A DNA stretch of 64,000 nt. Source: Rhodococcus marinonascens NBRC 14363. Lineage in GTDB: Bacteria; Actinomycetota; Actinomycetes; Mycobacteriales; Mycobacteriaceae. Below the pieces are notes generated by a model. That model worked only from the letters and a program-made list of their open reading frames with translations. It had not been told where the DNA came from and searched no databases. The stretch spans positions 1 through 64,000 of the forward strand of contig NZ_BCXB01000014.1 of the NCBI RefSeq assembly GCF_001894885.1, given 5' to 3'. Made by a program: the position numbers and the translations under genes. This document shows positions 25,687-34,529 of this stretch, piece by piece; position 1 is the stretch's first letter, and every line of letters starts with the position of its first letter.

Positions 25687-26100
25687 TCAGTCAGGGCTGG
25701 CCGGAGCCGTCGGCCCGACCAGCAGCCAACGGTGGCCGAACGGATCGATGAGGGTGGCGTTACGGTGTCCGTGGCCCTCCGAAATCCACCGTTCCACCTT
25801 GCCCCCTGCATCATGGGCCCTCGCCAGGACATCATTCGGATCTTCGACCGGCAACATCAGGCTCACTGATGTCGAACCGGATTCCGGCGCGGTCAGACCC
25901 ATTTCCGGGAACTCTTCGGCGAGGTAGATCATCCCTGTGGGCGACCGTAGTTCGGCGTGCCCAACCCGACCGTCGTCCATGATGATCGGTTCGCCGACAA
26001 CCTCTGCGCCGAACACCCTGGAATACCAGTCGATGGCCTCGGCTCCGCGCCGCACGGTGAGATACGGTAGTGCGCCTGGCGAGGGGGCTTTCGAAGACAT
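25687..26100 (-). CDS. VOC/glyoxalase-superfamily protein (PhnB-like)
   Basis: 137 residues with two beta-alpha-beta-beta-beta halves: PYLTVRRGAEAIDWYSRVFGAEVV and the matching LMLPVEDPNDVLARAHDAGGKVE, ending in NATLIDPFGHRWLLVGPTAP. This resembles PhnB/YdcR-type VOC proteins of uncertain activity. It lies 11 bases after the SnoaL-like gene and 28 bases before pdxH on the same strand, so these three may be one transcript. Confidence 0.85.
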   Translation of the reverse strand: MSSKAPSPGALPYLTVRRGAEAIDWYSRVFGAEVVGEPIIMDDGRVGHAELRSPTGMIYLAEEFPEMGLTAPESGSTSVSLMLPVEDPNDVLARAHDAGGKVERWISEGHGHRNATLIDPFGHRWLLVGPTAPASPD

Positions 26101-26111
26101 CGGCGCCTACC

Positions 26112-26588
26112 TCAGACGGTTGGCGGCGGCTGTGCCATCGCCCACTTGTTGGAAGTGATCCGGAAACTCGGCCAGTCTGAGAGTGCCGCAACCGATTCCC
26201 AGATTCGTTCGTATCCGGTGTGCGTGATTCGCCAGTTCCCGTCGGAGCACCTCAGATAACGATCATGATAATAGGCAGACCCGCGGAGCAACATTCCGTC
26301 CTCGGGAATCATCGTGGTGTCTGCGAGAAACCACACCCCCACTGCGGTATCACCGGTAACCGTGATCTCCGGTTGGCCGCAGTGATGCTCGGTGATCACG
26401 CGGGTCCCGAGTGTGTTCGCGAGAAAAGACACGAAAGTATCACGGGAATCGAAAGTGAGGTACTCGCTGTATGTCGCCGTGACATTCGGAACCATCGTAT
26501 CGGCGAATTCGACCCAGGACTTGGTGTCAAGTGCACGTGAGTAACGGTGCTTGAGTTGCTCGATATGTTTGATCGCCTCGAGATTCAT
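26112..26588 (-). CDS. SnoaL-like (NTF2-fold) protein
   Basis: 158 residues with the SnoaL/NTF2 cone-fold pattern: IKHIEQLKHRYSRALDTKSW, FADTMVPNVTATYSEYLTF, then TGDTAVGVWFLADTTMIP and GSAYYHDRYLRCSDGNWRIT. Relatives are polyketide cyclases, dehydratases and many proteins of unknown role. It is probably the first gene of a three-gene minus-strand unit with the VOC protein and pdxH. The 294 bases upstream, shared with the divergent DoxX gene, should hold both promoters. Confidence 0.8.
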   Translation of the reverse strand: MNLEAIKHIEQLKHRYSRALDTKSWVEFADTMVPNVTATYSEYLTFDSRDTFVSFLANTLGTRVITEHHCGQPEITVTGDTAVGVWFLADTTMIPEDGMLLRGSAYYHDRYLRCSDGNWRITHTGYERIWESVAALSDWPSFRITSNKWAMAQPPPTV

Positions 26589-26882
26589 GACCCCGGCCTC
26601 CTGTGCAGCGAACGTGTAAGCGCTGAACTGCAGACCAAACCGAGAATCTGCACATACATCTGTAATTCCCTCGTTTCGCGCGGATCATGCAGGCAACCGC
26701 CGAGATATTGGTCACGAAACGATAACAAATTGGCTCTGGGTTCGACCCCTCCCGTCCTGGAGCACGAAGTTGATCGCCCCTCCCACGGGGTCGCCCCAAC
26801 CGGGGGCATCGATAGTGGTCGACTTTCAGGACCGTCAGTACTATCGAGAACAGATATCGATGATCGACATCGGGAGACGATT

Positions 26883-27377
26883 ATGGTGGTATATCCCCAA
26901 GGCGGCACCCAGTGGACGCGATGGCTGAAAGCTGACGGTCCGGGTGCGCTGATCTTCCTCCGGATTCTGGTCGGCGCGGTGTTCTTGTCCGAGGGCATTC
27001 AGAAGTTCTTGTACCCCGACGCGCTCGGCGGTGGCCGGTTCGCGGAGATTTCCGTGCCCGCCCCCTATTTCTTCGGTTATCTCGACGGGCTAGCCGAGAC
27101 GGTGTTCGGCGCACTGATTCTTCTGGGACTGATCACCCGCGTGGCAGTCATTCCCCTGTTGGTGGACATCTCGCTGGCGATCATCCTTACCAAGATCCCG
27201 ATCCTATGGGGAGCCGGGGGTCTGACCCCTCAACTGCGCGGCTTTTGGGACATGGCCCACGAGTCCCGCCCCGATTGGTCCATGTTGTTCGGTCTGATCG
27301 CACTTCTTCTACTCGGCCCGGGCCGGATCTCTCTCGATGCCTGGCTCGCCAAGCGGGCACTTCAGCCTCAATCGTGA
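26883..27377 (+). CDS. DoxX-family membrane protein
   Basis: About 164 residues from the ATG at 26883, preceded by GGGAG. The DoxX family pattern LIFLRILVGAVFLSEGIQKF is followed by FFGYLDGLAETVFGALILLG, LLVDISLAIILTKIPIL and a last helix SMLFGLIALLLLGPG: four membrane segments. Some DoxX proteins work with thiol or redox enzymes (SseA-SodA-DoxX in mycobacteria), but nothing here fixes its role. It is convergent with the APC permease gene. Confidence 0.85.
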   Translation: MVVYPQGGTQWTRWLKADGPGALIFLRILVGAVFLSEGIQKFLYPDALGGGRFAEISVPAPYFFGYLDGLAETVFGALILLGLITRVAVIPLLVDISLAIILTKIPILWGAGGLTPQLRGFWDMAHESRPDWSMLFGLIALLLLGPGRISLDAWLAKRALQPQS

Positions 27378-27433
27378 GCACGTCAACTCGAGTCTCCGGG
27401 CCATCACGAAGTGGAACCTTCAGACCGGGTGAA

Positions 27434-28723
27434 CTATTCATCCCTGTCGGCGGGGTCCTGGCTCCGCCTCCACAGAACGAAGGCACGAACGAGAAACCCG
27501 ACAGCGAACATGACCAATCCGGCCAATACCGAGGTTGGAGGAAGCGTAGCGACCAGGACCAGGCATCCGACACCGCCAACGATGTTGAACCAGCGCGGCC
27601 AGCGGCGCTGCTCGGCGGGTTGGGTATATGCCGAGGCGTTCGCGATCGCGTAGTAGACCAGCACCCCGAACGAGGAAAATCCGATCACCCCACGCAAGTC
27701 CACGGTGAGCACCAGCACGCTGACCACAATGGCAAGCGCGATTTCGGCGTGGTGGGGTACCCCGTAGCGCGGGTGTACGGCGTCGAGCCAGCTCGGTAGG
27801 TCGCGGTTGCGGGCCATCGCCAGACCCGTCCGGCCAATACCGGTGATCAGGGCGAGCAGGGCGCCGAGGCTGGCCAACGCGCCACCCACTGCCACCACCG
27901 GCACGAGCGTCCCGACCCCGGCCACCCGGACCGCCTCGGCCAGTGGCGCAGTCGCAGCGGCAAGTCGGTCCGCTCCCGCGCCGAGCAGCACCGAAACTCC
28001 GACGATCAGGTAGATCACGACCGCCATCGAAAGGGCGATCGTGATCGCCTTCGGAATAGTGCGTGTGGGGTCCTTGACCTCCTCGCCCATTGTTGCGATC
28101 CGGGCGTACCCGGCGAATGCGAAGAACAGCAATCCCGCCGACTGCAAGATCCCGTAGAACCCACCCGACCACCACCCGCCCGCGCTGCCGAGGTGAGCCG
28201 GGTCGGCTCCGCCGCTGAACGCGATGCCCAAGACGACGACTATGAGCGCAACCAACGTGCAGAACACCAGAATTCGGGTCAACATTGCCGTCCGGGTCAC
28301 TCCGCGGTAGTTCAGACCAGCCAGTGCGAGCACCGCCACGACGGCGACCAGGCGCTGAACCCACCACGGTCCGGGCACTGCGTAGGAAGCGAATGTCAGC
28401 GCCATCGCCGCGCAGGAGGCGATCTTGCCGATCACGAATCCCCACCCGGCCGCGAACCCGTACCACGGTCCCAGTCGTTCACGACCGTAGACGTAGGTCC
28501 CCCCGGACGTCGGATATGTCGCCGCGAGTTGGGCGGATGCGGTCGCGTTGCAGAAGGCGATGACCGCGGCGATCGCCAAGCCGATCAGCAGGCCCGCGCC
28601 CGCGGCCTTCGCGGCGGGACCGAACGCGGCGAACACACCGGCCCCGATCATCGACCCGAGGCCGATGACCACCGCATCCTTGGTGTCGAGTCGGCGGGCG
28701 AGTGTGGGTTGTGTTGCACTCAT
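27434..28723 (-). CDS. APC-superfamily amino acid/amine permease
   Basis: 429 residues with about twelve membrane segments and the APC start DTKDAVVIGLGSMIGAGVFAAFG. Further family segments are TSGGTYVYGRERLGPWYGF, FFAFAGYARIATMGEEVKDP and the amphipathic DPTRTIPKAI. It would import amino acids or amines by proton symport; the substrate is not evident. The start overlaps the stop of the PadR-type regulator by four bases, so the permease is probably controlled by it. Confidence 0.9.
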   Translation of the reverse strand: MSATQPTLARRLDTKDAVVIGLGSMIGAGVFAAFGPAAKAAGAGLLIGLAIAAVIAFCNATASAQLAATYPTSGGTYVYGRERLGPWYGFAAGWGFVIGKIASCAAMALTFASYAVPGPWWVQRLVAVVAVLALAGLNYRGVTRTAMLTRILVFCTLVALIVVVLGIAFSGGADPAHLGSAGGWWSGGFYGILQSAGLLFFAFAGYARIATMGEEVKDPTRTIPKAITIALSMAVVIYLIVGVSVLLGAGADRLAAATAPLAEAVRVAGVGTLVPVVAVGGALASLGALLALITGIGRTGLAMARNRDLPSWLDAVHPRYGVPHHAEIALAIVVSVLVLTVDLRGVIGFSSFGVLVYYAIANASAYTQPAEQRRWPRWFNIVGGVGCLVLVATLPPTSVLAGLVMFAVGFLVRAFVLWRRSQDPADRDE

Positions 28724-29043
28724 TTCTGCTCTTTCACGTGGCCGGGGCCGAGGATTTCACGGGCCAGTTCCGCCAGGGCGTGCCGTTCCTCGGCCAGTGC
28801 GGCCCGACCGCTGTCGGTAATCGAATAGACCCGCCGGGTGCGCCCGTCCACGACCTCGTGGGTAGAGGTCAACAAGCCGTCGAACTGCATGCGATGCAAT
28901 GTCGGATACAGGGTACCCGGCGAGATTCGGTATCCGTGATGGGCAAGTTCCTCAGCCATCCACGCCCCGTGGATCGGACCCTCCATGGCGTGGTGGAGAA
29001 CATTCAGGCGCACTGCTCCCCGAAGAAACTGACTCACCTGCAT
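28720..29043 (-). CDS. PadR-family transcriptional regulator
   Basis: About 107 residues forming a winged helix: QFLRGAVRLNVLHHAMEGPIHGAW, then LAHHGYRISPGTLYPTLHRMQFDG, DGRTRRVYSITDSGR and a short C-terminal dimerisation helix. PadR proteins repress neighbouring genes, often for phenolic acid or drug response. The ATG at 29043 is preferred to the TTG just before it. It is the first gene of an operon with the APC permease, with a four-base overlap. An imperfect dyad TATCG-N5-CGATA (29055-29069) lies just upstream. Confidence 0.9.
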   Translation of the reverse strand: MQVSQFLRGAVRLNVLHHAMEGPIHGAWMAEELAHHGYRISPGTLYPTLHRMQFDGLLTSTHEVVDGRTRRVYSITDSGRAALAEERHALAELAREILGPGHVKEQK

Positions 29044-29144
29044 CAACCCTCAGCTATCGGATTTCGATATCGGCTTCTGTAATGGTAGCCGAATCACACA
29101 CCAGGGATATTCGACGCCCGAAGCAGACGGTTGATCGGTCCGCA

Positions 29145-30929
29145 CTAGTCGAGTTCGGCGGCCAGTTCCATCCACTGCTCCTCGGTGGCTTCCTTCTCCG
29201 CGACGGCCTGCTTGAGTTCGGCGTCGAGTTTCTGCAGGCTGTCCGGGTCGGTTGCCGCTTCGGCCAATTTCGCGTGAAGCTTCCGCTCCCGCTCGTCCAA
29301 CTTCGCGACCGCACGCTCGAGCCGGGCCAGTTCCTTGCGGGCTGTGCGATCGGCCGCGCCGTCACGTGTCTGCCGGGGCGCCGACGCACCGCCGGCCGTC
29401 GACGCGACCGAGGGGGCGCCGCCGTCGGCCATCGACAACCTGCGACGCAAGTACTCCTCGATACCGCCGGGCAAGTTGGTCAGCTTTCCGTCGCCGAACA
29501 GCGCCCACGTCGTATCGCAGATGCGCTCGATGAGGTACCGGTCGTGGCTGATCACCACCATCGTGCCCGCCCAGCTGTCGAGAAGGTCCTCGAGTTGCTG
29601 CAACGTGTCGATGTCGAGGTCGTTGGTCGGCTCGTCGAGCAGCAGGACGTTCGGCTCGGCCATCAGCACACGGGTCAGCTGAAGACGACGACGCTCGCCA
29701 CCCGACAGATCGCCGACCGGGGTCCGCTGCCGGGCAGGGGTGAAGCCGAGCCGCTCCGCCAACTGTCCAGCCGAGACTTCCTTGTCGCCCAACGTGATCC
29801 GCTCGGCCACGTCCTTGACGGCCTCGAGAACCCGCATGTTGGTCGGCAAATCGTCGAGTTCCTGACGGAGCCATCCGATGTGCACGGTCTGCCCCTGGAT
29901 GCGCTTGCCCGACGCGGGTTCGATCTCCCCCGCGAGCGTACGCAGGAGAGTGGTCTTGCCGGAACCGTTGATTCCGACCAGGCCGACGCGCTCCCCCGGC
30001 GCAAGTCGCCAAGTGAGGTCGTTCACGAGCACCCGGCCGTCGGGCGTCTCGAGGCGCGCGTCCTCGAGTTCGACGACGACCTTGCCGAGCCTGCGCTGCG
30101 CGAACGATGCCAAGGCCACGCTGTCACGGGGTGCAGGCACGTCGGCGATTAACGCCTCGGCGGCCTCGATTCGGTAGCGCGGCTTGGATGTTCGAGCCGG
30201 AGGGCCACGTCGGAGCCATGCCAGTTCCTTCCGGGCGAGGTTGCGACGACGGTCTTCTGCCGCATCGGCCTGCCGGCCACGCTCAGCGCGAGCGAAGATC
30301 CAGTCGGCGTAGCCACCCTCGTAACTTTCGACCTTGCCGCCCACCACCTCCCAGGTGCGGTTGGCGACGGTGTCGAGGAACCACCGGTCGTGGGTCACGA
30401 CCACCAGCGCACTGCGTCGGCCCACGAGATGCTCGGCCAGCCACTGCACTCCCTCGACGTCCAAGTGGTTGGTGGGCTCGTCGAGCACCAAGAGGTCGAG
30501 GTCCTGGACGAGCGCGGCAGCCAGCGCTACCCGCCGGCGTTCACCACCGGACAGTCCGTCGACCGTCACGTCCAGACCCAGATTGTCGATGCCGATACCC
30601 GCCAGGATCGACCTGATGCGAGCGTCGCCGGCCCATTCGTGATCGGCCACACCGAGTGGCCCCAAGACCACGTCGCCGACACTCGAACCGGGGGGCAGGA
30701 CGCCGCGCTGGGTCACGACCGCCATGCGCAGGCCGCCGACCCGGCTGACTCGTCCGGCATCAGGCGCCTCCACGCCGGCAAGCACCTCGAGCAGTGTGGT
30801 CTTGCCACCGCCGTTGAGACCGACGACGCCGATGCGTTCGCCTTCCTGCAACCCGAGTGACACCGACTCGAGCAATGGCTTGATGCCGAACGACTTCGAC
30901 ACCTGCTCGAGATTGATCAGATTCGCCAT
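29145..30929 (-). CDS. ABC-F family ATP-binding protein (Uup-like)
   Basis: About 594 residues with two ABC ATPase domains and no membrane segments. Domain 1 has Walker A GLNGGGKTTLL, signature LSGGERRR and Walker B LLVLDEPTNHLD; domain 2 has GINGSGKTTLL, LSGGERRR and LLLDEPTNDLD. A C-terminal coiled coil (TARKELARLERAVAKLDERERK onward) is typical of Uup-type ABC-F proteins, which act on ribosomes or nucleic acids, and some relatives protect ribosomes from antibiotics. The ATG at 30929 shares one base with the ispE stop, so the two genes are co-translated. Confidence 0.92.
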   Translation of the reverse strand: MANLINLEQVSKSFGIKPLLESVSLGLQEGERIGVVGLNGGGKTTLLEVLAGVEAPDAGRVSRVGGLRMAVVTQRGVLPPGSSVGDVVLGPLGVADHEWAGDARIRSILAGIGIDNLGLDVTVDGLSGGERRRVALAAALVQDLDLLVLDEPTNHLDVEGVQWLAEHLVGRRSALVVVTHDRWFLDTVANRTWEVVGGKVESYEGGYADWIFARAERGRQADAAEDRRRNLARKELAWLRRGPPARTSKPRYRIEAAEALIADVPAPRDSVALASFAQRRLGKVVVELEDARLETPDGRVLVNDLTWRLAPGERVGLVGINGSGKTTLLRTLAGEIEPASGKRIQGQTVHIGWLRQELDDLPTNMRVLEAVKDVAERITLGDKEVSAGQLAERLGFTPARQRTPVGDLSGGERRRLQLTRVLMAEPNVLLLDEPTNDLDIDTLQQLEDLLDSWAGTMVVISHDRYLIERICDTTWALFGDGKLTNLPGGIEEYLRRRLSMADGGAPSVASTAGGASAPRQTRDGAADRTARKELARLERAVAKLDERERKLHAKLAEAATDPDSLQKLDAELKQAVAEKEATEEQWMELAAELD

Positions 30930-31864
30930 CAGTGCGATCCCTCCGTCGTGTCGTTGAATATTCGTGCGCCAGGCACTGGTCCACTCGCAACCCGCACCGT
31001 GCGACACACCCCCGCGCCCGCAAGTTCCGCGCTGACCTGGACCGCGGCATCCGCGTCGGCGCACAGAAAAGCACAGGTCGGGCCAGACCCGGAGACGATG
31101 CCCGCCAGCGCGCCTGCCGTGACCCCGGCCCGCAACGTCCGCCTCAGCCCCGGACTCAGTGACAGAGCAGCTGCTTGCAAATCGTTGCCCAGCAACGGGG
31201 CGAGGGTTGCGGCGTCGCCCGTAGTGAGGGCGTGCATCAGATCGTCCGCGCCGCCCAGTCGCGGTGGACTCCCGTCCGCGCGTAGTTGGTCCAGCTCCCG
31301 GAACACCGCCGGGGTGCTCAACCCCCCCTTGGCGAGCGCGAGCACCCAGTGGAAGGTACTGCGGGAAAGTACCGGCAGAAGCCGTTCGCCGCGCCCCGTC
31401 CCGAATGCGGTGCCACCGTGTAGCGAGAACGGCACGTCGCTACCGAGCCTCGCGGCGAAACCGTCGAGTTCCTCGCGGGACAGGTCGAGTTGCCACAGCA
31501 CGTTGAGCGCCACCAGCGTCGCCGCCGCGTCCGCGCTTCCGCCGGCCATCCCCCCAGCCACCGGGATGCCCTTGTCGATGGAGATCTCGACATCCGGGCG
31601 CCGCCCCGACTCGGCGCCGAGCATCTCTGCCGCCTTCCAAGCGAGATTGCCGCCGTCCGTGGGCACCGCCGCAGCGTCCTCGCCCCGGACCGTCACCGAC
31701 AAAGTGTCCGCGGGAGCCACCGCCACCGAGTCGCTGAGCGAAAGCGCCTGAAATACCGTATTCAACTCGTGATAGCCGTCATCGCGCAGGTCACCGACGG
31801 CCAGATGCAGATTGACCTTGGACGGGGCCCGAACTACGACGGGGTGAGGAACGACGGAAAGCAC
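30929..31864 (-). CDS. ispE: 4-diphosphocytidyl-2-C-methyl-D-erythritol kinase
   Basis: IspE phosphorylates CDP-methylerythritol in the MEP pathway to isoprenoids, with ATP as donor. The 311-residue GHMP kinase shows [20 protein letters not shown] near the start, the ATP-binding glycine loop [17 protein letters not shown] and the C-terminal [11 protein letters not shown]. In M. tuberculosis ispE (Rv1011) is adjacent to ksgA and rpfB; here the same genes follow in order but are separated by three insertions (YdcF-like, membrane protein, cspA). Confidence 0.96.
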   Translation of the reverse strand: MLSVVPHPVVVRAPSKVNLHLAVGDLRDDGYHELNTVFQALSLSDSVAVAPADTLSVTVRGEDAAAVPTDGGNLAWKAAEMLGAESGRRPDVEISIDKGIPVAGGMAGGSADAAATLVALNVLWQLDLSREELDGFAARLGSDVPFSLHGGTAFGTGRGERLLPVLSRSTFHWVLALAKGGLSTPAVFRELDQLRADGSPPRLGGADDLMHALTTGDAATLAPLLGNDLQAAALSLSPGLRRTLRAGVTAGALAGIVSGSGPTCAFLCADADAAVQVSAELAGAGVCRTVRVASGPVPGARIFNDTTEGSH

Positions 31865-31961
31865 AAGGGTAGAGCTTAGGCGCTCTCCGTGCGGGTGCGG
31901 AAATGCAGCCGATCACGTACTTTGCCGCCCTCGACACAGTCGCCGCCGGCGGCAAGTCGCA

Positions 31962-32903
31962 TCAGTACCTGGAGGGGATGCCGAACACCTTGATCGCGTC
32001 GCGGTACATGCCGAGTTGTTGGCTCTTGGTCAGCGGCTTCAATTCGGCGATCAACTGGCCGGCACTGGTGACGGCGCTCATCGCACCGACAACCGGCAAC
32101 CCCGCCACGGTGAAATCCACCGTCGCTCTGCGAATATGATTGGCGGAGGTCACGATGATGGCACCGCCCGCACCGAGCGAGCGGGCGAGTGGGACGGAGT
32201 TGAGTACATTCCCGACCGTCGACCCCGCTCGATGCTCCGCATGGATGCGGCTCGCTGGGACGCCATGGCTCTGCAACCACCCTTGCATGGCAGCCGCCTC
32301 GGTGATGCCGTTTCGTGGGTTTCCGCCGGTGACGATGATCGGTGACAAGGGCGACACCCACGACTGGACCACCGTCGCCCACAAGCGGTTGACCAGTTCC
32401 GGGCGCATTGTTCCGTCGGGCAGCAGTCCGTAGCCGAGGACAATGATCGCCGTGGACGGGCCCTGAATGGCCGGGAGCGGATTGGGAGGGGTGAAGGACG
32501 CGATCCTGATCGCGTTCAGCATATTGTCGACGCCGGCGCGTTTAGCACTGTCTAAGGCACCCAGGCGGATGAGCGCGGCCTCACGAGTGATCAGGTCTCC
32601 CACAGCGTCGGCGTAGATGGCCTGCAACGCCAGCGCGTTGGTGTCGCCGGGCTCGCTCGCGACTGCCCCGCCGATGTCGGCAAGGGCACCCCGGGTGTCG
32701 CCGGCGGCAAATCTGCCCTGCGCGTTATTGAAGAGGTCGGCCGCCGTGGCCGACGCCGTAGCTGCGGTCGATACCGCAAGGGCCAGGAATAGGGCGGTGG
32801 TCATGACCGTGGCGACCAACGCCCTGATTGCGGCGGAGAACGGATGGATACGTACGCGTGTCACTCGGAAGACCCTTCCGTCGGATGCCACTGAAGTACT
32901 CAT
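31962..32903 (-). CDS. secreted or membrane-anchored YdcF/SanA-type (DUF218) protein
   Basis: About 313 residues. A hydrophobic N-terminal segment (AAIRALVATVMTTALFLALAVS) is followed by an Ala-rich helical region that looks TPR-like (LFNNAQGRFAAGDTRGALAD). The DUF218 domain follows: AIIVLGYGLLPDGTMRPELV, IIVTGGNPRNGITEAAAM and the NHIRRATVDFTV strand. DUF218 proteins act in the cell envelope in unknown ways. I use the ATG at 32903; one at 32915 is also possible. It is upstream of ispE on the same strand. Confidence 0.8.
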   Translation of the reverse strand: MSTSVASDGRVFRVTRVRIHPFSAAIRALVATVMTTALFLALAVSTAATASATAADLFNNAQGRFAAGDTRGALADIGGAVASEPGDTNALALQAIYADAVGDLITREAALIRLGALDSAKRAGVDNMLNAIRIASFTPPNPLPAIQGPSTAIIVLGYGLLPDGTMRPELVNRLWATVVQSWVSPLSPIIVTGGNPRNGITEAAAMQGWLQSHGVPASRIHAEHRAGSTVGNVLNSVPLARSLGAGGAIIVTSANHIRRATVDFTVAGLPVVGAMSAVTSAGQLIAELKPLTKSQQLGMYRDAIKVFGIPSRY

Positions 32904-33063
32904 ACGAAAGTTCACGAAGCGTTGTCGGTTAGTCTACTGAGTCCATTGGGTTCTGTGGGACTAGTGGGATAATTGAAATGTCCTGTTACCTGGGACCGGT
33001 CCCGGGGTCGGAAATCCGCCATGAATGAACTACAAAGACAATCTGTCCAGGTTCACAACGGCT

Positions 33064-33126
33064 GTCAGAGACACGTGACGGCCGCCGTCAGAGACACGTG
33101 ACGGCCGCCGTCAGAGACACGTGACG
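33064..33126. repeat. 23-bp tandem repeat, two full units and one partial
   Basis: Units at 33064-33086 and 33087-33109 are identical; the third matches for 17 bases (33110-33126). Units 2 and 3, with the preceding C, read CGTCA-N8-TGACG, and the first differs only at its leading base (TGTCA). All three contain CACGTG and could act as an array of protein-binding sites. Confidence 0.95.
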
Positions 33127-33139
33127 GGGGGCCCCGTCA
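33122..33139. terminator. GC-rich hairpin after the 23-bp repeats
   Basis: TGACGGGG (33122-33129) pairs perfectly with CCCCGTCA (33132-33139) around GG. The two-base centre means it would open to a 4-6 base loop in RNA. No T-run follows. Confidence 0.35.
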
Positions 33140-33448
33140 GGGGCGCTCCTCGAGACAGAGGAACCGTGGAAGAAGTGCCTACGGGCGCTGCCGCGATCGG
33201 AGGCGGCTCCATCTCGTCGACCGCCAACTGGCTCAGCACATTAGGAGTCGAATTCGCCTCCTTGCCCCCTGAACTGCGTGAAGGGCCCCGACGGGCGGGC
33301 GGGCGACACCGCGTCTTCTCCGACCGATACGGTAACGCCTGACCAACACGCCGTTCAGCCGCCAGCGCGGACCTGACATCCGGGGCCCACACGGCCCTGC
33401 GTGGCGTCGACACGCGTGACGATCGAGGAAAGGTCGAGGTAGTCGGGA

Positions 33449-33913
33449 ATGCAGCACGCGATTGTCGAAGAGGTGCGCCCAAGTGCGCTGGCGGAGCGGG
33501 GAGTAAGCAGGAAGGCACTCGTCCGGGGACATCTGGCACTCGGCAGCGCGACGGTGGTGGTCATGGCATTCTCGCTGGCGTTCGTATGCACACTCGACAA
33601 CGGCAACACGCCCTGGACCTGGCCGGCACCGTACTCGACGGATTGGTTCGTCGTCGCAACGATAATCGCGGCCACGCTGTGGGCGCTCATGGTCACCTGC
33701 GTGGTGATCTTCTCGTCGACGCCTCGCCAGACGCTCGGAACTGCAACATTCTTCGTCGCCGCCGGCCTAGGAGCCTCCGCAGTGGTCGGAATGTTCGGAT
33801 CATCTGAGAATTCTGCGCTCGCGCTCTGGCTGGTCTGCGCCATGAATCTCGGATACCAGGCGGCCCACCTGCGCTCCGATCGAAGGTGTGAACCTGCACG
33901 AACAAGAGACTGA
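33449..33913 (+). CDS. small membrane protein, function unknown
   Basis: 154 residues with a charged N-terminus (MQHAIVEEVRPSALAERG) and four hydrophobic segments: LALGSATVVVMAFSLAFVCT, WFVVATIIAATLWALMVTCV, GTATFFVAAGLGASAVVGM and SALALWLVCAMNLGYQAA. This is consistent with a four-helix membrane protein of a family I do not recognise. Base composition and codon use look like the neighbours. It ends just before a strong bidirectional terminator shared with cspA. Confidence 0.6.
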   Translation: MQHAIVEEVRPSALAERGVSRKALVRGHLALGSATVVVMAFSLAFVCTLDNGNTPWTWPAPYSTDWFVVATIIAATLWALMVTCVVIFSSTPRQTLGTATFFVAAGLGASAVVGMFGSSENSALALWLVCAMNLGYQAAHLRSDRRCEPARTRD

Positions 33914-33931
33914 GCTTGCATTGAGACGAGA

Positions 33932-33963
33932 CAAGGCCTCACTCCTCGAGGAGTGAGGCCTTG
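33932..33963. terminator. bidirectional terminator between membrane protein and cspA
   Basis: Bases 33932-33963 are a perfect 32-base palindrome (16-bp arms, left arm CAAGGCCTCACTCCTC). It lies between convergent genes, 19 bases after one stop and 44 from the other. In RNA it would form a long stem with a small loop from either strand. Confidence 0.85.
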
Positions 33964-34006
33964 CTCGAACGTCATGTCCCAGCGAACCGGGAAGTCATGG
34001 TCGTTC

Positions 34007-34210
34007 TCAGATCAGGGTGACGCCGGTCGCCTGGGGGCCCTTGTTGCCCTGGCCGATCTCGAACGCAACACGCTGATTTTCCTCGAGCGTGCGGAAGCCG
34101 CCACTCTGGATCTCCGAGTAATGGACAAACACGTCAGCGCTGCCATCCTCGGGGGCGATGAAGCCGAACCCCTTCTCGGAGTTGAACCACTTCACGATGC
34201 CCTCTGCCAT
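34007..34210 (-). CDS. cspA: cold-shock protein CspA
   Basis: 67 residues, the usual CSD length, from the ATG at 34210 after GAGGAG. The RNA-binding motifs RNP1 (KGFGFI) and RNP2 (VFVHY) are intact within [20 protein letters not shown] and [14 protein letters not shown]. It acts as an RNA chaperone in the cytoplasm. About 100 bases upstream, a perfect 10-bp hairpin (34310-34337) may lie in a leader that controls mRNA stability or translation on temperature change, as in other csp genes; this is inferred from position only. Confidence 0.96.
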   Translation of the reverse strand: MAEGIVKWFNSEKGFGFIAPEDGSADVFVHYSEIQSGGFRTLEENQRVAFEIGQGNKGPQATGVTLI

Positions 34211-34309
34211 GTAAATCTCCTCTAACACAGTAACTTCTTCAGGTAACCGGCTCGGTTACCTGGGTCATTGACACGACCGTCTATGACGATTCCTGTGGAG
34301 GACGTCCAA

Positions 34310-34337
34310 ACGCTCGCAACCATTGATTTGCGAGCGT
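34310..34337. promoter_or_regulatory. strong hairpin upstream of cspA
   Basis: ACGCTCGCAA (34310-34319) pairs perfectly with TTGCGAGCGT (34328-34337) around an 8-base loop. On the minus strand it lies about 100 bases before the cspA start. It may be a leader structure, an operator, or a terminator of transcription arriving from rsmA. The rest of the 304-base gap between cspA and rsmA holds only the 19-bp repeats. Confidence 0.55.
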
Positions 34338-34472
34338 GGGAAACACAAACACAAAACTTACGACCTCCAATAGTGAACCACATCCGCGCGGCGTTGTCTT
34401 CCCCGGGTCCGACAACACGCGTCGGGGGCGTGGCCGGAAGGACCGTCCCAGAGGAATTCGGCCGGGCGCAGA

Positions 34473-34529
34473 CAAGTCGCGACTGTGTGGTCAAGTCGCG
34501 ACTGTGTGGTCAAGTCACGGCTGGGTGGC
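34473..34529. repeat. 19-bp tandem repeats at the 3' end of rsmA
   Basis: Two identical units (34473-34491, 34492-34510; plus-strand CAAGTCGCGACTGTGTGGT) are followed by a diverged third (34511-34529) that contains the last rsmA codons and its stop. The array thus looks like a duplication of the gene's own end. Confidence 0.9.

Larger units (their letters stand above)
32904..33448. other. gene-free region with repeats between YdcF-like and membrane-protein genes
   Basis: A 12-bp perfect palindrome GGGACCGGTCCC (32992-33003), three copies of a 23-bp repeat (33064-33126) and a GC hairpin (33122-33139) are present. A GTG-started 73-codon open frame (33121-33342) has no family character and begins inside the repeat, so I do not call it. 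The region must hold promoters for both divergent neighbours. Confidence 0.6.

Noticed and set aside
33121-33342. 73-codon plus-strand frame after the 23-bp repeats
   Set aside because: GTG start inside a repeat, no ribosome-binding site, no family character.
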